A program made the position numbers and the translations under genes. From a virus, in IMG/VR virus record IMGVR_UViG_3300021594_000960, positions 1-64,000 of that record: a DNA stretch of 64,000 nt; one strand, written 5' to 3'. The notes under the pieces are model-generated. The model had not been told where the DNA came from, searched no databases, and saw only the letters and a list, made by a program, of their open reading frames with translations. Position 1 is the stretch's first letter; each line of letters starts with the position of its first letter. Below are positions 40,342-47,027 of this stretch, piece after piece.

Positions 40342-40417
40342 GGCGTAACGGTAGCCGCGTTGGTCTTAGGAACCAATGACTTCGGTCGTGAGAGTTCGAG
40401 TCTCTCTTGGGGTACCA
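40332..40417 (+). tRNA. tRNA-Leu (UAG), overlapping the preceding tRNA
   Basis: Anticodon stem TTGGT/ACCAA with loop CTTAGGA, long variable arm around CTTCGG, T-arm GAGAG-TTCGAGT-CTCTC, encoded CCA. The best 5' acceptor (ACCTGAG, one G.G mismatch with TTGGGGT) lies inside the 3' end of tRNA-Leu(UAA). Confidence 0.8.
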
Positions 40418-40426
40418 ATAGAACAT

Positions 40427-41140
40427 ATGTATATTCAAAGTCCATTAGTCCCAACGGGTGTTAATAACATTTATCATTTAGCACCAATCCCTGTATTCAT
40501 GAAAGTCTTTAATGACCATGAATTACATGATGAAGTTTTTCAATTAGGTTTAGATGTCCTGAGTCCCGCTCAGAAAAAAATGGGTCAAGAACTACCTGAG
40601 GTCTATGATGCTCAGAGACAAGAAAAATATGAAGTAAATTATAACCGTCAGGATATGTGGGTTGAACCAACTGAGTACAACCCCATCGGTAGTCGATTTT
40701 GGACCCCGCCAAACGATTTTCTCGATAGACCTGATACTTGTGTACAAATTATAAAAGACAGGTGTAAAAACGGTTATATGGAGTTATTAGACTCCTTAAA
40801 TTTTGTACACAAAAGAAACCCAAAAATAACTGAGTCTTGGATTCAATATTACAACCCCACAGAAGGTAGAGGTCATAACCAACATAATCATTGTCGTTGG
40901 TCTCCTGATGAAGAAACTGTATTGAATTTTGTGGGTGGTTATTATCTTTCAGACGGTAACCCAATAAAAGACCATCCTTACAGTGGTGTTTTTACGTTTC
41001 ACATCAGAGGTATGTCTTATTTCATTCGACCGAAAAAAGGTATGCTCATGATTTGGCCTTACGATATTGTACATTCTGTGAAACCATTTTATGGTGAAAC
41101 ACAGAGATGTGTTATCAATTTCAATATTCAGGACATATAA
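40427..41140 (+). CDS. 2OG/Fe(II) oxygenase-like phage protein
   Basis: The 237-residue protein (start MYIQSPLVPTG) has RGHNQHNHCRWSPDEE, FVGGYYLSDGNPIKDHPYSGVFTF and MIWPYDIVHSVKPFYGETQRCVINF. These give His residues on two strands and a distal His...Arg, the arrangement of phage putative 2OG oxygenases of about 230 residues. Third member of the oxygenase class in this window. Substrate unknown. Confidence 0.75.
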   Translation: MYIQSPLVPTGVNNIYHLAPIPVFMKVFNDHELHDEVFQLGLDVLSPAQKKMGQELPEVYDAQRQEKYEVNYNRQDMWVEPTEYNPIGSRFWTPPNDFLDRPDTCVQIIKDRCKNGYMELLDSLNFVHKRNPKITESWIQYYNPTEGRGHNQHNHCRWSPDEETVLNFVGGYYLSDGNPIKDHPYSGVFTFHIRGMSYFIRPKKGMLMIWPYDIVHSVKPFYGETQRCVINFNIQDI

Positions 41141-41144
41141 ATTA

Positions 41145-41174
41145 TTTGTTTTTAAAAAACTTTTACTATATTTG
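41145..41174 (+). promoter_or_regulatory. Bacteroidota-type promoter (TTTG-N18-TATATTTG)
   Basis: TTTG (41145-41148), 18 bases, TATATTTG (41167-41174). It drives the small transcript ending at the terminator at 41343. Confidence 0.6.
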
Positions 41175-41179
41175 TAGTA

Positions 41180-41343
41180 ATTATAATAACAATGAGAACA
41201 CAGGTGCAACATATTGTCTACAGTCATCAACAAGAGATTTGTTGGATTAAGACACGCCCTGTAGTCTCGTGAGAAGCCTATAATTCCTGAAGAGTTATAT
41301 ATAAGACCTCGAACTACAGAAATGAAGTTCGGGGTTTTTTCTT
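41180..41343 (+). ncRNA. Small independent transcript (RNA or 26-residue peptide)
   Basis: About 165 bases lie between a host-type promoter and a strong terminator. They contain a 26-codon frame (41192-41272, MRTQVQHIVYSHQQ...) whose product resembles nothing known. The strong insulation suggests a regulatory RNA or a tiny peptide mRNA. Confidence 0.45.
41306..41343 (+). terminator. Rho-independent terminator
   Basis: A 10-bp stem ACCTCGAACT/AGTTCGGGGT (one G.T) followed by TTTTTT. Confidence 0.85.
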
Positions 41344-41373
41344 TTTGGGACTTTTGGTTCTTTGAAGTATTGC

Positions 41374-41476
41374 TGAACATGTTTTGAGTCAATATGGTTT
41401 ATTGATTTCTAAGGGAGGGTATGAAAGAGAAGTGAATTGGGATAGGTTAGAAGAATTAAAAAAAGAAATTAAATAA
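41374..41476 (+). pseudogene. C-terminal gene remnant upstream of tRNA-Cys
   Basis: An open stretch without a start codon reads SIAEHVLSQYGLLISKGGYE and then REVNWDRLEELKKEIK before a stop. It looks like the end of a real protein whose front is gone, left beside the tRNA insertion site. Confidence 0.4.
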
Positions 41477-41490
41477 AGTAAGATTATTAG

Positions 41491-41562
41491 GGTCAGTTGG
41501 TCGAGTGGTTTAGGCGGTAGTCTGCAAAACTATTTACACAGGTTCGATTCCTGTACTGACCT
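41491..41562 (+). tRNA. tRNA-Cys (GCA)
   Basis: Acceptor GGTCAGT/ACTGACC, anticodon stem GTAGT/ACTAT with loop CTGCAAA, T-loop TTCGATT, discriminator T as usual for Cys. Confidence 0.9.
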
Positions 41563-41568
41563 CCACAA

Positions 41569-41641
41569 TGGAATGTAGCTCAGCTGGTAGAGCACTATTC
41601 TGATACGATAGTTGTCGGCGGTTCGAGCCCGCCCATTCCAA
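41569..41641 (+). tRNA. tRNA-Ile (GAU)
   Basis: Acceptor TGGAATG/CATTCCA, anticodon stem CTATT/GATAG with loop CTGATAC, T-arm GGCGG-TTCGAGC-CCGCC. Confidence 0.9.
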
Positions 41642-41655
41642 CAAAATAAAATGTT

Positions 41656-42180
41656 ATGAGACGTAAAATCATTTTTATCGATGTAGATGGACCACTGGCA
41701 TGGGGAACATGGGGTGACGGTAGAGTTACGCTCAACGAAGCTTCTAAGACCTTCACAATCCCTTATCCATGGGTTCAGGAGGACTGCCAAGCATTACAAA
41801 AAATTTGTAACGAAACAAATGCGTCTTTGGTTGTAAGTTCAGATTGGAGAAAACACTTTAGTATAATTCAACTCAAAAGAATTTTTCAATACTATGGTGT
41901 AACCGCACCGATTGTAGACATTACAACTCATCAGTACCTTTGGAACAAAATGAGTAGACCATCTATAGAATGGGAGAGAGCCGCAGAAATCACAAAGTGG
42001 GTTAAGGACAACAAAATCACCAATTGGATTTCAATTGATGATATGAAACTTGATGAACAATACAAGTGGTTGAAACCAAGAATTCCAATGTGGAGACACG
42101 TACAGGTAGATGGTGATTGGGGTCACGGCGGAAGACTAAGAGACAAAATTGATGAATGTATAAAAAAATTAGAACGATGA
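41656..42180 (+). CDS. HAD-superfamily phosphatase-like protein
   Basis: The 174-residue protein has HAD motif I KIIFIDVDGPLAWG (D-x-D), motif II-like LVVSSDWRKHF and a C-terminal acidic motif ISIDDMKL. The SSDWR motif is typical of small HAD domains linked to nucleic acid end repair (HAD-SAK type). It may remove phosphate from RNA or nucleotides. First gene of a compact operon reaching 43448. Confidence 0.78.
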   Translation: MRRKIIFIDVDGPLAWGTWGDGRVTLNEASKTFTIPYPWVQEDCQALQKICNETNASLVVSSDWRKHFSIIQLKRIFQYYGVTAPIVDITTHQYLWNKMSRPSIEWERAAEITKWVKDNKITNWISIDDMKLDEQYKWLKPRIPMWRHVQVDGDWGHGGRLRDKIDECIKKLER

Positions 42181-42464
42181 AAAAAAGATTATCATTAGAA
42201 CAGAAGAGAGAAAAAATGGTCGTTGATATGATTAATAAAATGTTCGAAATCGCAGGACATTCAGTAACATACGATGATGTTAAAGACCGTAAAGATGATT
42301 GGTATACTCAATGGACTATGACTGTCGAACAAAACGATGAGTGGAAAGATTGGGGTCAGAAATACCTCATCAAAGAACTCAAAATGAATAAGAAGTATGC
42401 TGAAACTCAAATGGGGATGATTTCCTTAATGTGGGGATTAAAGTTTAGTAATTTCAATTTATAA
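42177..42464 (+). CDS. Hypothetical protein, 95 aa
   Basis: Starts MKKRLSLEQKREKMVVDMIN, ATGA-coupled to the HAD gene. Helical, with a Trp-rich middle (KDDWYTQWTMTVEQNDEWKD). No family recognised. Confidence 0.6.
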   Translation: MKKRLSLEQKREKMVVDMINKMFEIAGHSVTYDDVKDRKDDWYTQWTMTVEQNDEWKDWGQKYLIKELKMNKKYAETQMGMISLMWGLKFSNFNL

Positions 42465-42476
42465 AGCGTAAATTTG
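42444..42476 (+). promoter_or_regulatory. Bacteroidota-type promoter, near-consensus, leaderless
   Basis: TTTA at N21 upstream of TAAATTTG (42469-42476), exactly 4 bases before the ATG at 42481. Confidence 0.45.
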
Positions 42477-42480
42477 TGAT

Positions 42481-43035
42481 ATGAAAATCAATAGAGCGGA
42501 TTTGTTATGGTTCCTGAGTAACATCCGAAGAAAACAAGAAGGAAAAGAACTTACTGACGAAATGCTAGTTGACCATATGGCACATTATATGGAGGCAAAT
42601 CCGAGATGTGTTGATATGCAAGGTGTTAGTACACCAGGTAGGTTCAGTTATTCTACTGTTGGATATGGTGTATTCAGTTTGATGGGTGAGAAGTATAGAA
42701 TGGGTAGGATTGAAATATTCGACAGAGAAAGTGATAGCGGATATCAAGTGTCTGAGGGAATCTATACAATGCCTTATGAAGCGGCAAGTCAATTTGAAGA
42801 TTTTATCGAATCTTTGGAAACTGACCTACCAATAAACATCGAAATAGGTTCTCATGGATGGTGTGAAGAGGAATGCGCAAAATCTTTGGGTTTTGAAAAC
42901 ACTGAAGCTATGAGAGACCCTGAAAACGTAAAAAAGTATCAAAGAATGAAAAACGATGAATATGCACGTGAACAAGGGTATGAAGATTGGGACGACCTAT
43001 TAGCTAAAAGTAAGTGGACAAAAAAACAAGGATAA
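42481..43035 (+). CDS. Hypothetical protein, 184 aa
   Basis: A soluble alpha/beta protein (MKINRADLLWFLSNIRRKQEG; VGYGVFSLMGEKYRMGRIEI). No recognised domain. Its stop overlaps the next start (TAATG). Confidence 0.6.
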   Translation: MKINRADLLWFLSNIRRKQEGKELTDEMLVDHMAHYMEANPRCVDMQGVSTPGRFSYSTVGYGVFSLMGEKYRMGRIEIFDRESDSGYQVSEGIYTMPYEAASQFEDFIESLETDLPINIEIGSHGWCEEECAKSLGFENTEAMRDPENVKKYQRMKNDEYAREQGYEDWDDLLAKSKWTKKQG

Positions 43036-43448
43036 TGAAAGTTGTAATCGTAAGTGGATATTTCAATCCTGTCCATAAAGGACATATTGAATACTTTATC
43101 AAATCAAAAGAACATGGAGACAAACTCTATGTGATTGTGAATAACGATTTTCAACGTGAGTTGAAAGGAAGTAAAAAGTTCCAAGATGAGGACGAGAGAT
43201 TGGTAATTATCGATAGTTTAAAGATGGTAGATAAAACTATACTATCTATCGATAAAGACAGAACGGTTCGTGAGACGTTAAGAATGATTGCCTCTGAGGT
43301 TGAAGAAAACGTAGAGTTGTTTTTTGCAAACGGAGGAGACCAAAATAACGACACAATACCTGAAAAACCAATCTGTGATGAATTGGGTATCAAACTGGTT
43401 GACGGTTTGGGAGACAAGATTCAGTCCTCATCTTGGTTATTAAAATAA
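43035..43448 (+). CDS. Cytidylyltransferase-like nucleotidyltransferase
   Basis: The 137-residue protein has SGYFNPVHKGHIEYF, the HxGH nucleotide-binding motif of the tagE/cytidylyltransferase fold, DKLYVIVNNDFQR, and a final SSSWLL matching the family's (I/S)S(S/T)xxR-type end only in part. It may couple a sugar or alcohol phosphate to CTP or ATP. It could act with the sulfotransferase- or GT-like genes in glycan making. Confidence 0.8.
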   Translation: MKVVIVSGYFNPVHKGHIEYFIKSKEHGDKLYVIVNNDFQRELKGSKKFQDEDERLVIIDSLKMVDKTILSIDKDRTVRETLRMIASEVEENVELFFANGGDQNNDTIPEKPICDELGIKLVDGLGDKIQSSSWLLK

Positions 43449-43455
43449 TAAAAAG

Positions 43456-43527
43456 CGTGCGTAGCTCAATTGGTAGAGTACTAGTCTCCAAAACTAGGAG
43501 TTTCAGGTTCGAGTCCTGACGTGCGTG
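43456..43527 (+). tRNA. tRNA-Trp (CCA)
   Basis: Anticodon stem CTAGT/ACTAG with loop CTCCAAA, T-arm TCAGG-TTCGAGT-CCTGA. The acceptor GCGTGCG/CGTGCGT needs four G.U pairs, which is unusually weak. Confidence 0.88.
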
Positions 43528-43530
43528 CAA

Positions 43531-43618
43531 AATGTAAACTTCAGTACCCACACAGTGGTGAGACGGGCTAAGTTAGATACGATTCCTCGGAGCTGGGAGT
43601 AGAATGCTGAAGAACATT
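43531..43618 (+). ncRNA. Inter-tRNA structured RNA, element A
   Basis: Two closing stems, AATGT/ACATT and CTTCAG/CTGAAG, enclose about 60 bases with a CCCAC/GTGG-type hairpin and the core CCTCGGAGCTGGGAG, nearly identical to that of element B. Placed directly after tRNA-Trp, so probably processed from the tRNA transcript. Confidence 0.45.
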
Positions 43619-43626
43619 TATAGGTT

Positions 43627-43715
43627 GATTGGGGAATGGTGAAACTAATGACTCGAGAGTGTATTTCGGTCAGTTTCATCGGAGTTGGGAGAAATACACC
43701 TGAGTAATGCCAATC
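43627..43715 (+). ncRNA. Inter-tRNA pseudoknot RNA, element B
   Basis: The outer stem GATTGG/CCAATC holds two interleaved 9-bp helices: 43638-43646 with 43672-43680 (GGTGAAACT/AGTTTCATC, one G.U) and 43659-43667 with 43691-43699 (GTGTATTTC/GAAATACAC). The order 1-2-1'-2' is an H-type pseudoknot. The core TCGGAGTTGGGAG is shared with element A. Confidence 0.6.
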
Positions 43716-43760
43716 GTAAAAGGAGTTGTCCACGCAACCATCTTCTCCTTTCCTTAATTT

Positions 43761-43842
43761 GGGAGTATCGCCTAGTGGCAATGGCAGAAGACTGTAAATC
43801 TTCCCTCTTTCGAGTTCGTTGGTTCGAGTCCAGCTACTCCCA
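43761..43842 (+). tRNA. tRNA-Tyr (GUA)
   Basis: Acceptor GGGAGTA/TACTCCC, anticodon stem GAAGA/TCTTC with loop CTGTAAA, long variable arm, T-arm GTTGG-TTCGAGT-CCAGC. Confidence 0.92.
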
Positions 43843-43845
43843 CAA

Positions 43846-43906
43846 AATGATTGAAGTCCTGAGTGGTATCGGGAGGAAGTAACACAACCAAGTGTAACAA
43901 TCATTT
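43846..43906 (+). ncRNA. Inter-tRNA structured RNA, element E
   Basis: A 9-bp outer stem AAATGATTG/CAATCATTT encloses an ACAC/GTGT hairpin and a TCCTGAG...GGGAGGA segment. Lies between tRNA-Tyr and tRNA-Met. Confidence 0.45.
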
Positions 43907-43908
43907 AT

Positions 43909-43982
43909 GGACCCCTAGCTCAGTAGGTTAGAGCAAATGACTCATAATCATTAGGTCCACGGTTCGAGCCCGTGGGGGTCCA
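43909..43982 (+). tRNA. tRNA-Met (CAU)
   Basis: Acceptor GGACCCC/GGGGTCC, anticodon stem AATGA/TCATT with loop CTCATAA, T-arm CACGG-TTCGAGC-CCGTG. Could be elongator Met or Ile with modified C34. Confidence 0.9.
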
Positions 43983-43983
43983 C

Positions 43984-44063
43984 AAGACAGACACACGCTT
44001 CCCATGGTGTTAAAGTACAAGGATAATGAAGAGAATAATACGTCTCCTTAGGTCTGTCTGAAA
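43984..44063 (+). ncRNA. Inter-tRNA structured RNA, element D
   Basis: Outer stem AGACAGAC/GTCTGTCT encloses two arms, ACAC...GTGT and AAGGA/TCCTT, giving a branched, tRNA-like outline without a T-loop. Lies between tRNA-Met and tRNA-Gln. Confidence 0.45.
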
Positions 44064-44064
44064 T

Positions 44065-44135
44065 TGTCGTATGGTGTAACGGTAACACAACAGATTTTGG
44101 TTCTGTTTTTCAAGGTTCGAATCCTTGTGCGACAA
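44065..44135 (+). tRNA. tRNA-Gln (UUG)
   Basis: Acceptor TGTCGTA/TGCGACA, anticodon stem ACAGA/TCTGT with loop TTTTGGT, T-arm CAAGG-TTCGAAT-CCTTG. Confidence 0.92.
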
Positions 44136-44140
44136 CATAT

Positions 44141-44214
44141 GGTGGACGTAGCTTAGTTGGTAGAGCACTAGCTTGTGGCGCTAGTTGTCGTGGGTTCGAA
44201 TCCCACCGTTCACA
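44141..44214 (+). tRNA. tRNA-His (GUG)
   Basis: A G at -1, acceptor GTGGACG/CGTTCAC, anticodon stem CTAGC/GCTAG with loop TTGTGGC, T-arm GTGGG-TTCGAAT-CCCAC. The discriminator is A rather than the usual bacterial C. Confidence 0.9.
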
Positions 44215-44219
44215 CACGA

Positions 44220-44304
44220 GGAGAGTTGCCTGAGTGGTTAAAGGAGCGGTTTACTAAACCGTGGTCGGGTAACTGACCCGCTGGTTCGAATCCAGCACTC
44301 TCCG
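44220..44304 (+). tRNA. tRNA-Ser with anticodon ACU
   Basis: Acceptor GGAGAGT/ACTCTCC, long variable arm TCGGGTAACTGACCCG, T-arm GCTGG-TTCGAAT-CCAGC, discriminator G. The anticodon loop TTACTAA gives ACU where GCU is normal, so A34 (or inosine) would read AGU/AGC. Confidence 0.82.
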
Positions 44305-44309
44305 CACTT

Positions 44310-44396
44310 TTTTTAACCTACTAGTTGACGATTTAGAAAACTTGGCGGCTGTTGTTGTAGACACTACTGCTGTTAAGGTAGAAGAAGTTAAATAAT
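44310..44396 (+). pseudogene. C-terminal gene remnant downstream of tRNA-Ser
   Basis: An open stretch without ATG reads NLLVDDLENLAAVVVDTTAV and ends KVEEVK before TAA. It resembles a protein tail left after tRNA insertion or deletion. Confidence 0.35.
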
Positions 44397-44416
44397 ATTA
44401 CTTTTTCTTACAAAAC

Positions 44417-44447
44417 TAAAAACCCATCTTTCGATGGGTTTTTTTAT
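44417..44447. terminator. Bidirectional terminator
   Basis: AACCCATC/GATGGGTT with A- and T-runs; it ends the tRNA operon and the convergent gene at 44444. Confidence 0.85.
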
Positions 44448-45763
44448 TTTAATAATCTTTTAATTTTCTCGATATTCTCATTAAGTTTTTCATCTTCTTC
44501 ATTTCTTTCTTTTTTGAAAAACTTTGCAACTTTTTTAAAAGGAGCTTTAATTGCGTCTATAACGAATGGGTCGGTTTGTTTTTTCTCACCTGTTTCTGCC
44601 CATCTTTTTTGAGTCATTTCCCCTGTTTTTTTATCGTATCTATTTTTGAATATTTCAAAAGGTGCTAAAATTAATGATGCCATAGCAGGGTCAGTATAAG
44701 ACCTTGTGTTAGTTTGGGTTACATTTTCTACTTCATCATCTCCTCTGTATGTTGGTTTTTTTCTTTTTGTTTTTTTCTCAGAATAACTTCTCTCAAATTC
44801 TTTAGTATTCAAATTTTCTCTATGATATGAGCGATTCAACAACAAAACTTCAGCAATATCATTTTTATCCATAGAACCTATCACTTGTCCTTCAGACACC
44901 GATTCACCGTCTCTAACTCTTGGCTTTGTAACTCCACAATATTGTAAAAAATACCCCATCTCAACAGATTCGATTGTAATTTGATTTTTACAACCTGATA
45001 TTTTTTTCATGTTATTAATCACCCCATCAACAGGACTTTTTATTACTGAATTTGATGAACCAGGTATTGATATTGTTCCATATCTTCCTGATACATTACT
45101 TCCGAAAGATTCATTCAATCCGATTAATTTACCAAGACCCAAAGCAGCTTTGAACAATTCAGGGTCCGAGTTATAACTACTACTACCCCCACCGTAAGGC
45201 TTAGAACCTTTTTTTTCTTTATCAGAAGTATTTGTCTCGGTTGAAGAATCAGTTTGTGTTGTAGAATCTGAACTTGAGTTCTGAATAGGGTCTACACTAT
45301 AGTTTCCACCTGAGTATTTTTCTACAGTCCATTTTATCAATTCCGTGATAGTGTTTTTGTCTCCACTTATATCTACACCAGCACCTACAGGAGGCTCTCC
45401 TTCAAAGGTTTTGTAGTGAAAACTGTGTTTTGTGTGAACATCATCAACTTTACCATTTGGGTCTCTTTTAGCATAAGGGTTTTCTGTTGTTCTCAAACCC
45501 ATTTCGTGGGCTTTATCAATAACGTCCATAGCAACATCTCGATTTGTGAAACCGATGTGTAAGTGGTTATCATGGTTATTCCAAGTTATACCATCTACTT
45601 TTCTACCACCATCAAAACCAAAACCTACGGTTCCGCCTTTTTTTGTTGCGGGGTTATAAACTAATTCGTCGATACCTGAGATGTCGGCTTCAGAAAATAC
45701 CATTTTCTTATTCTCAAGAATGATATCGTAAATTCTGTTTATGTTTTTTAGTTCTCTACTCAT
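44444..45763 (-). CDS. M15-like peptidase fused to degenerate M23-like domain
   Basis: The 439-residue protein begins MSRELKNINRIYDIILENKK, with an LxE-type end. Its first domain has NNHDNHLHIGF and HTKHSFHYKTF...GAGVDIS, the S-x-H...D...H-x-H style of D-Ala-D-Ala carboxypeptidase-like M15 zinc peptidases. After an Asn/Ser/Thr linker (about 165-195), a second domain reads IKSPVDGVINNMKK, GYFLQYCGV and DGESVSEGQVIGSM, the scaffold of M23 peptidases without their zinc His. May act on cell wall during entry. Confidence 0.6.
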   Translation of the reverse strand: MSRELKNINRIYDIILENKKMVFSEADISGIDELVYNPATKKGGTVGFGFDGGRKVDGITWNNHDNHLHIGFTNRDVAMDVIDKAHEMGLRTTENPYAKRDPNGKVDDVHTKHSFHYKTFEGEPPVGAGVDISGDKNTITELIKWTVEKYSGGNYSVDPIQNSSSDSTTQTDSSTETNTSDKEKKGSKPYGGGSSSYNSDPELFKAALGLGKLIGLNESFGSNVSGRYGTISIPGSSNSVIKSPVDGVINNMKKISGCKNQITIESVEMGYFLQYCGVTKPRVRDGESVSEGQVIGSMDKNDIAEVLLLNRSYHRENLNTKEFERSYSEKKTKRKKPTYRGDDEVENVTQTNTRSYTDPAMASLILAPFEIFKNRYDKKTGEMTQKRWAETGEKKQTDPFVIDAIKAPFKKVAKFFKKERNEEDEKLNENIEKIKRLLK

Positions 45764-45767
45764 TAGT

Positions 45768-45776
45768 TATAAATAT
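45768..45776 (-). promoter_or_regulatory. TATTTATAA phage promoter-like element
   Basis: ATATTTATAA on the minus strand, 4 bases before the ATG at 45763. Confidence 0.5.
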
Positions 45777-45785
45777 TGATGGTGG

Positions 45786-45813
45786 AATAAAAAAAACCGA
45801 GAATATCTCGGTT
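45786..45813 (-). terminator. Rho-independent terminator
   Basis: AACCGAGA/TCTCGGTT followed on the minus strand by an eight-base T-run; ends the gene at 45812. Confidence 0.8.
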
Positions 45814-46141
45814 ATCTGTTTGAACTATAATTCAATACTTTTTTACCCGTAGTTTCAACTTCTTTTTTTTCAACTATAGGTTTTGGTTCGATAGGAAGTA
45901 CTACTTTTTTCTTTTTTTCAACTTCTTTTACTAATCCGAATTTAACCCATTTATACCAAACTCTTTCATGAATATAATATTGAATTGGTTTATACAACAA
46001 TTCAACTACACCAAATGCTGCACCAACTTTCACACTTCCTGATGCCCACCACATAGCGAGAAAACCTATACCTGTACTTACTACTCTGTAACTTATTGTT
46101 TTTGCTAAGTGTCTTTTGTACGAAACTTTAATTTGACTCAT
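45812..46141 (-). CDS. DUF2061-like membrane protein
   Basis: The 109-residue protein shows LAKTISYRVVSTGIGFLAMWWASGS and FGVVELLYKPIQYYIHERVW, the conserved core of DUF2061 (two TM helices, a K-x-x-x-YY-x-HER-x-W end), then a Lys/Glu/Pro-rich tail unique to this copy. Role unknown; bacterial members are inner-membrane proteins. Confidence 0.8.
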   Translation of the reverse strand: MSQIKVSYKRHLAKTISYRVVSTGIGFLAMWWASGSVKVGAAFGVVELLYKPIQYYIHERVWYKWVKFGLVKEVEKKKKVVLPIEPKPIVEKKEVETTGKKVLNYSSNR

Positions 46142-46523
46142 ATTTGTCTATCTTAGGAGGACCATCGAGGGTTTTAAATCCCATGTTCCTTTCTAAATTT
46201 ATTCCAACAGCCCTATCAAGTTCAGGTTGCTCGGGGTCTTTATCATTAAGAATAACTCTCGTTCCCCTACCACAATCCATAACAAGTTGATGATATTGGA
46301 CTCCAATTTTTTTCAACTCATCAATGGTGTAGTCTCTGTAAGATTCTGGACGTGCTGTAGTTATAATTATCACAGCACCAGATTTGTGCTGTTCGTTGAT
46401 GTAATCAACAACTTCTTTGATTGGAGTCAGAATTGCTGTTGCCAACTCATTAAATTTCCTGTATACAACCAATGTTCCATCAATATCGACGAAAAAGGTA
46501 GGGTTTTTTGTTACTTTGCTCAT
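46128..46523 (-). CDS. HAD-superfamily phosphatase-like protein
   Basis: The 131-residue protein has motif I FFVDIDGTLVVYR, motif II VIIITTARPESYRD and a late acidic motif VILNDKDPEQPEL, the order of small phage and capsule-cluster HAD phosphatases. Overlaps the DUF2061 gene by 14 bases; the tRNA-Gly gene lies just upstream. Confidence 0.82.
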   Translation of the reverse strand: MSKVTKNPTFFVDIDGTLVVYRKFNELATAILTPIKEVVDYINEQHKSGAVIIITTARPESYRDYTIDELKKIGVQYHQLVMDCGRGTRVILNDKDPEQPELDRAVGINLERNMGFKTLDGPPKIDKYESN

Positions 46524-46527
46524 ATTG

Positions 46528-46600
46528 AGCGGAAGACCAGGTTCGAACTGGCTACCCCCGACTTGGAAGGACGGTGCTCTACCAAATGAGCTACTTCCGC
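46528..46600 (-). tRNA. tRNA-Gly (UCC)
   Basis: Minus strand: acceptor GCGGAAG/CTTCCGC, anticodon loop CTTCCAA in a CCGTC/GTCGG stem (one T.T mismatch), T-arm GCCAG-TTCGAAC-CTGGT. The only complete minus-strand tRNA in the window. Confidence 0.88.
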
Positions 46601-46605
46601 TTAGG

Positions 46606-46794
46606 TTATTCGGGTTCTTTTTCCATCAGAATCCACAACATAAGATAGGTGAAAATAACTGGAAGTGGACTCCATATTGCAGCGAAACATAAAATTTTGA
46701 CCAATAGTGGTTCAATTTCAAAATAATTGGCAAGACCTGTACATACGCCAGCCAATGTTCCATTTTTACTTCTGTATAATTTTTTCTTTTCCAT
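46606..46794 (-). CDS. PspC-domain small membrane protein
   Basis: The 62-residue protein has the PspC signature: KKLYRSKNGTLAGVCTGLANYF, EPLLVKILCFAA and a TM helix ending LMLWILMEKEPE. Host PspC proteins sense or relieve inner-membrane stress. A phage copy could counter membrane damage signalling before lysis; that is inference. Confidence 0.88.
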   Translation of the reverse strand: MEKKKLYRSKNGTLAGVCTGLANYFEIEPLLVKILCFAAIWSPLPVIFTYLMLWILMEKEPE

Positions 46795-46805
46795 AGTTCA
46801 AAAAA

Positions 46806-46893
46806 AAGTGGTCAGGGACTGATGGGATGCTATACCTCGGAGTCGACTTCTTTTCACCGCTGCAGTCAGTTACATCAGTATGACCACCACTCG
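46806..46893. ncRNA. Structured RNA candidate, element C
   Basis: AGTGGTCA pairs with TGACCACC(A)CT and, just inside, ACTGATG with CATCAGT. The apex holds ACCTCGGAGTCGACTTC, sharing CCTCGGAG with the inter-tRNA elements A and B. Strand unknown. Confidence 0.45.
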
Positions 46894-46986
46894 TTAAAAT
46901 GTAACATTATCGCCAGGTTCCCATTCTTCTTCTTCCTTGGGAATATTTGGGTCAAGTTCTACCTCAACATTCAAAAAAAACGACAT
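46894..46986 (-). CDS. Small acidic protein, 30 aa
   Basis: A short frame begins MSFFLNVEVELDPNIPKEEE and ends WEPGDNVTF. The hydrophilic WEPGD(N/D)VTF end resembles small phage proteins. Too short for certainty. Confidence 0.4.
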   Translation of the reverse strand: MSFFLNVEVELDPNIPKEEEEWEPGDNVTF

Positions 46987-47027
46987 GAATTTTAACGTTT
47001 TATTATTTTTTCAAATATAATACAATT

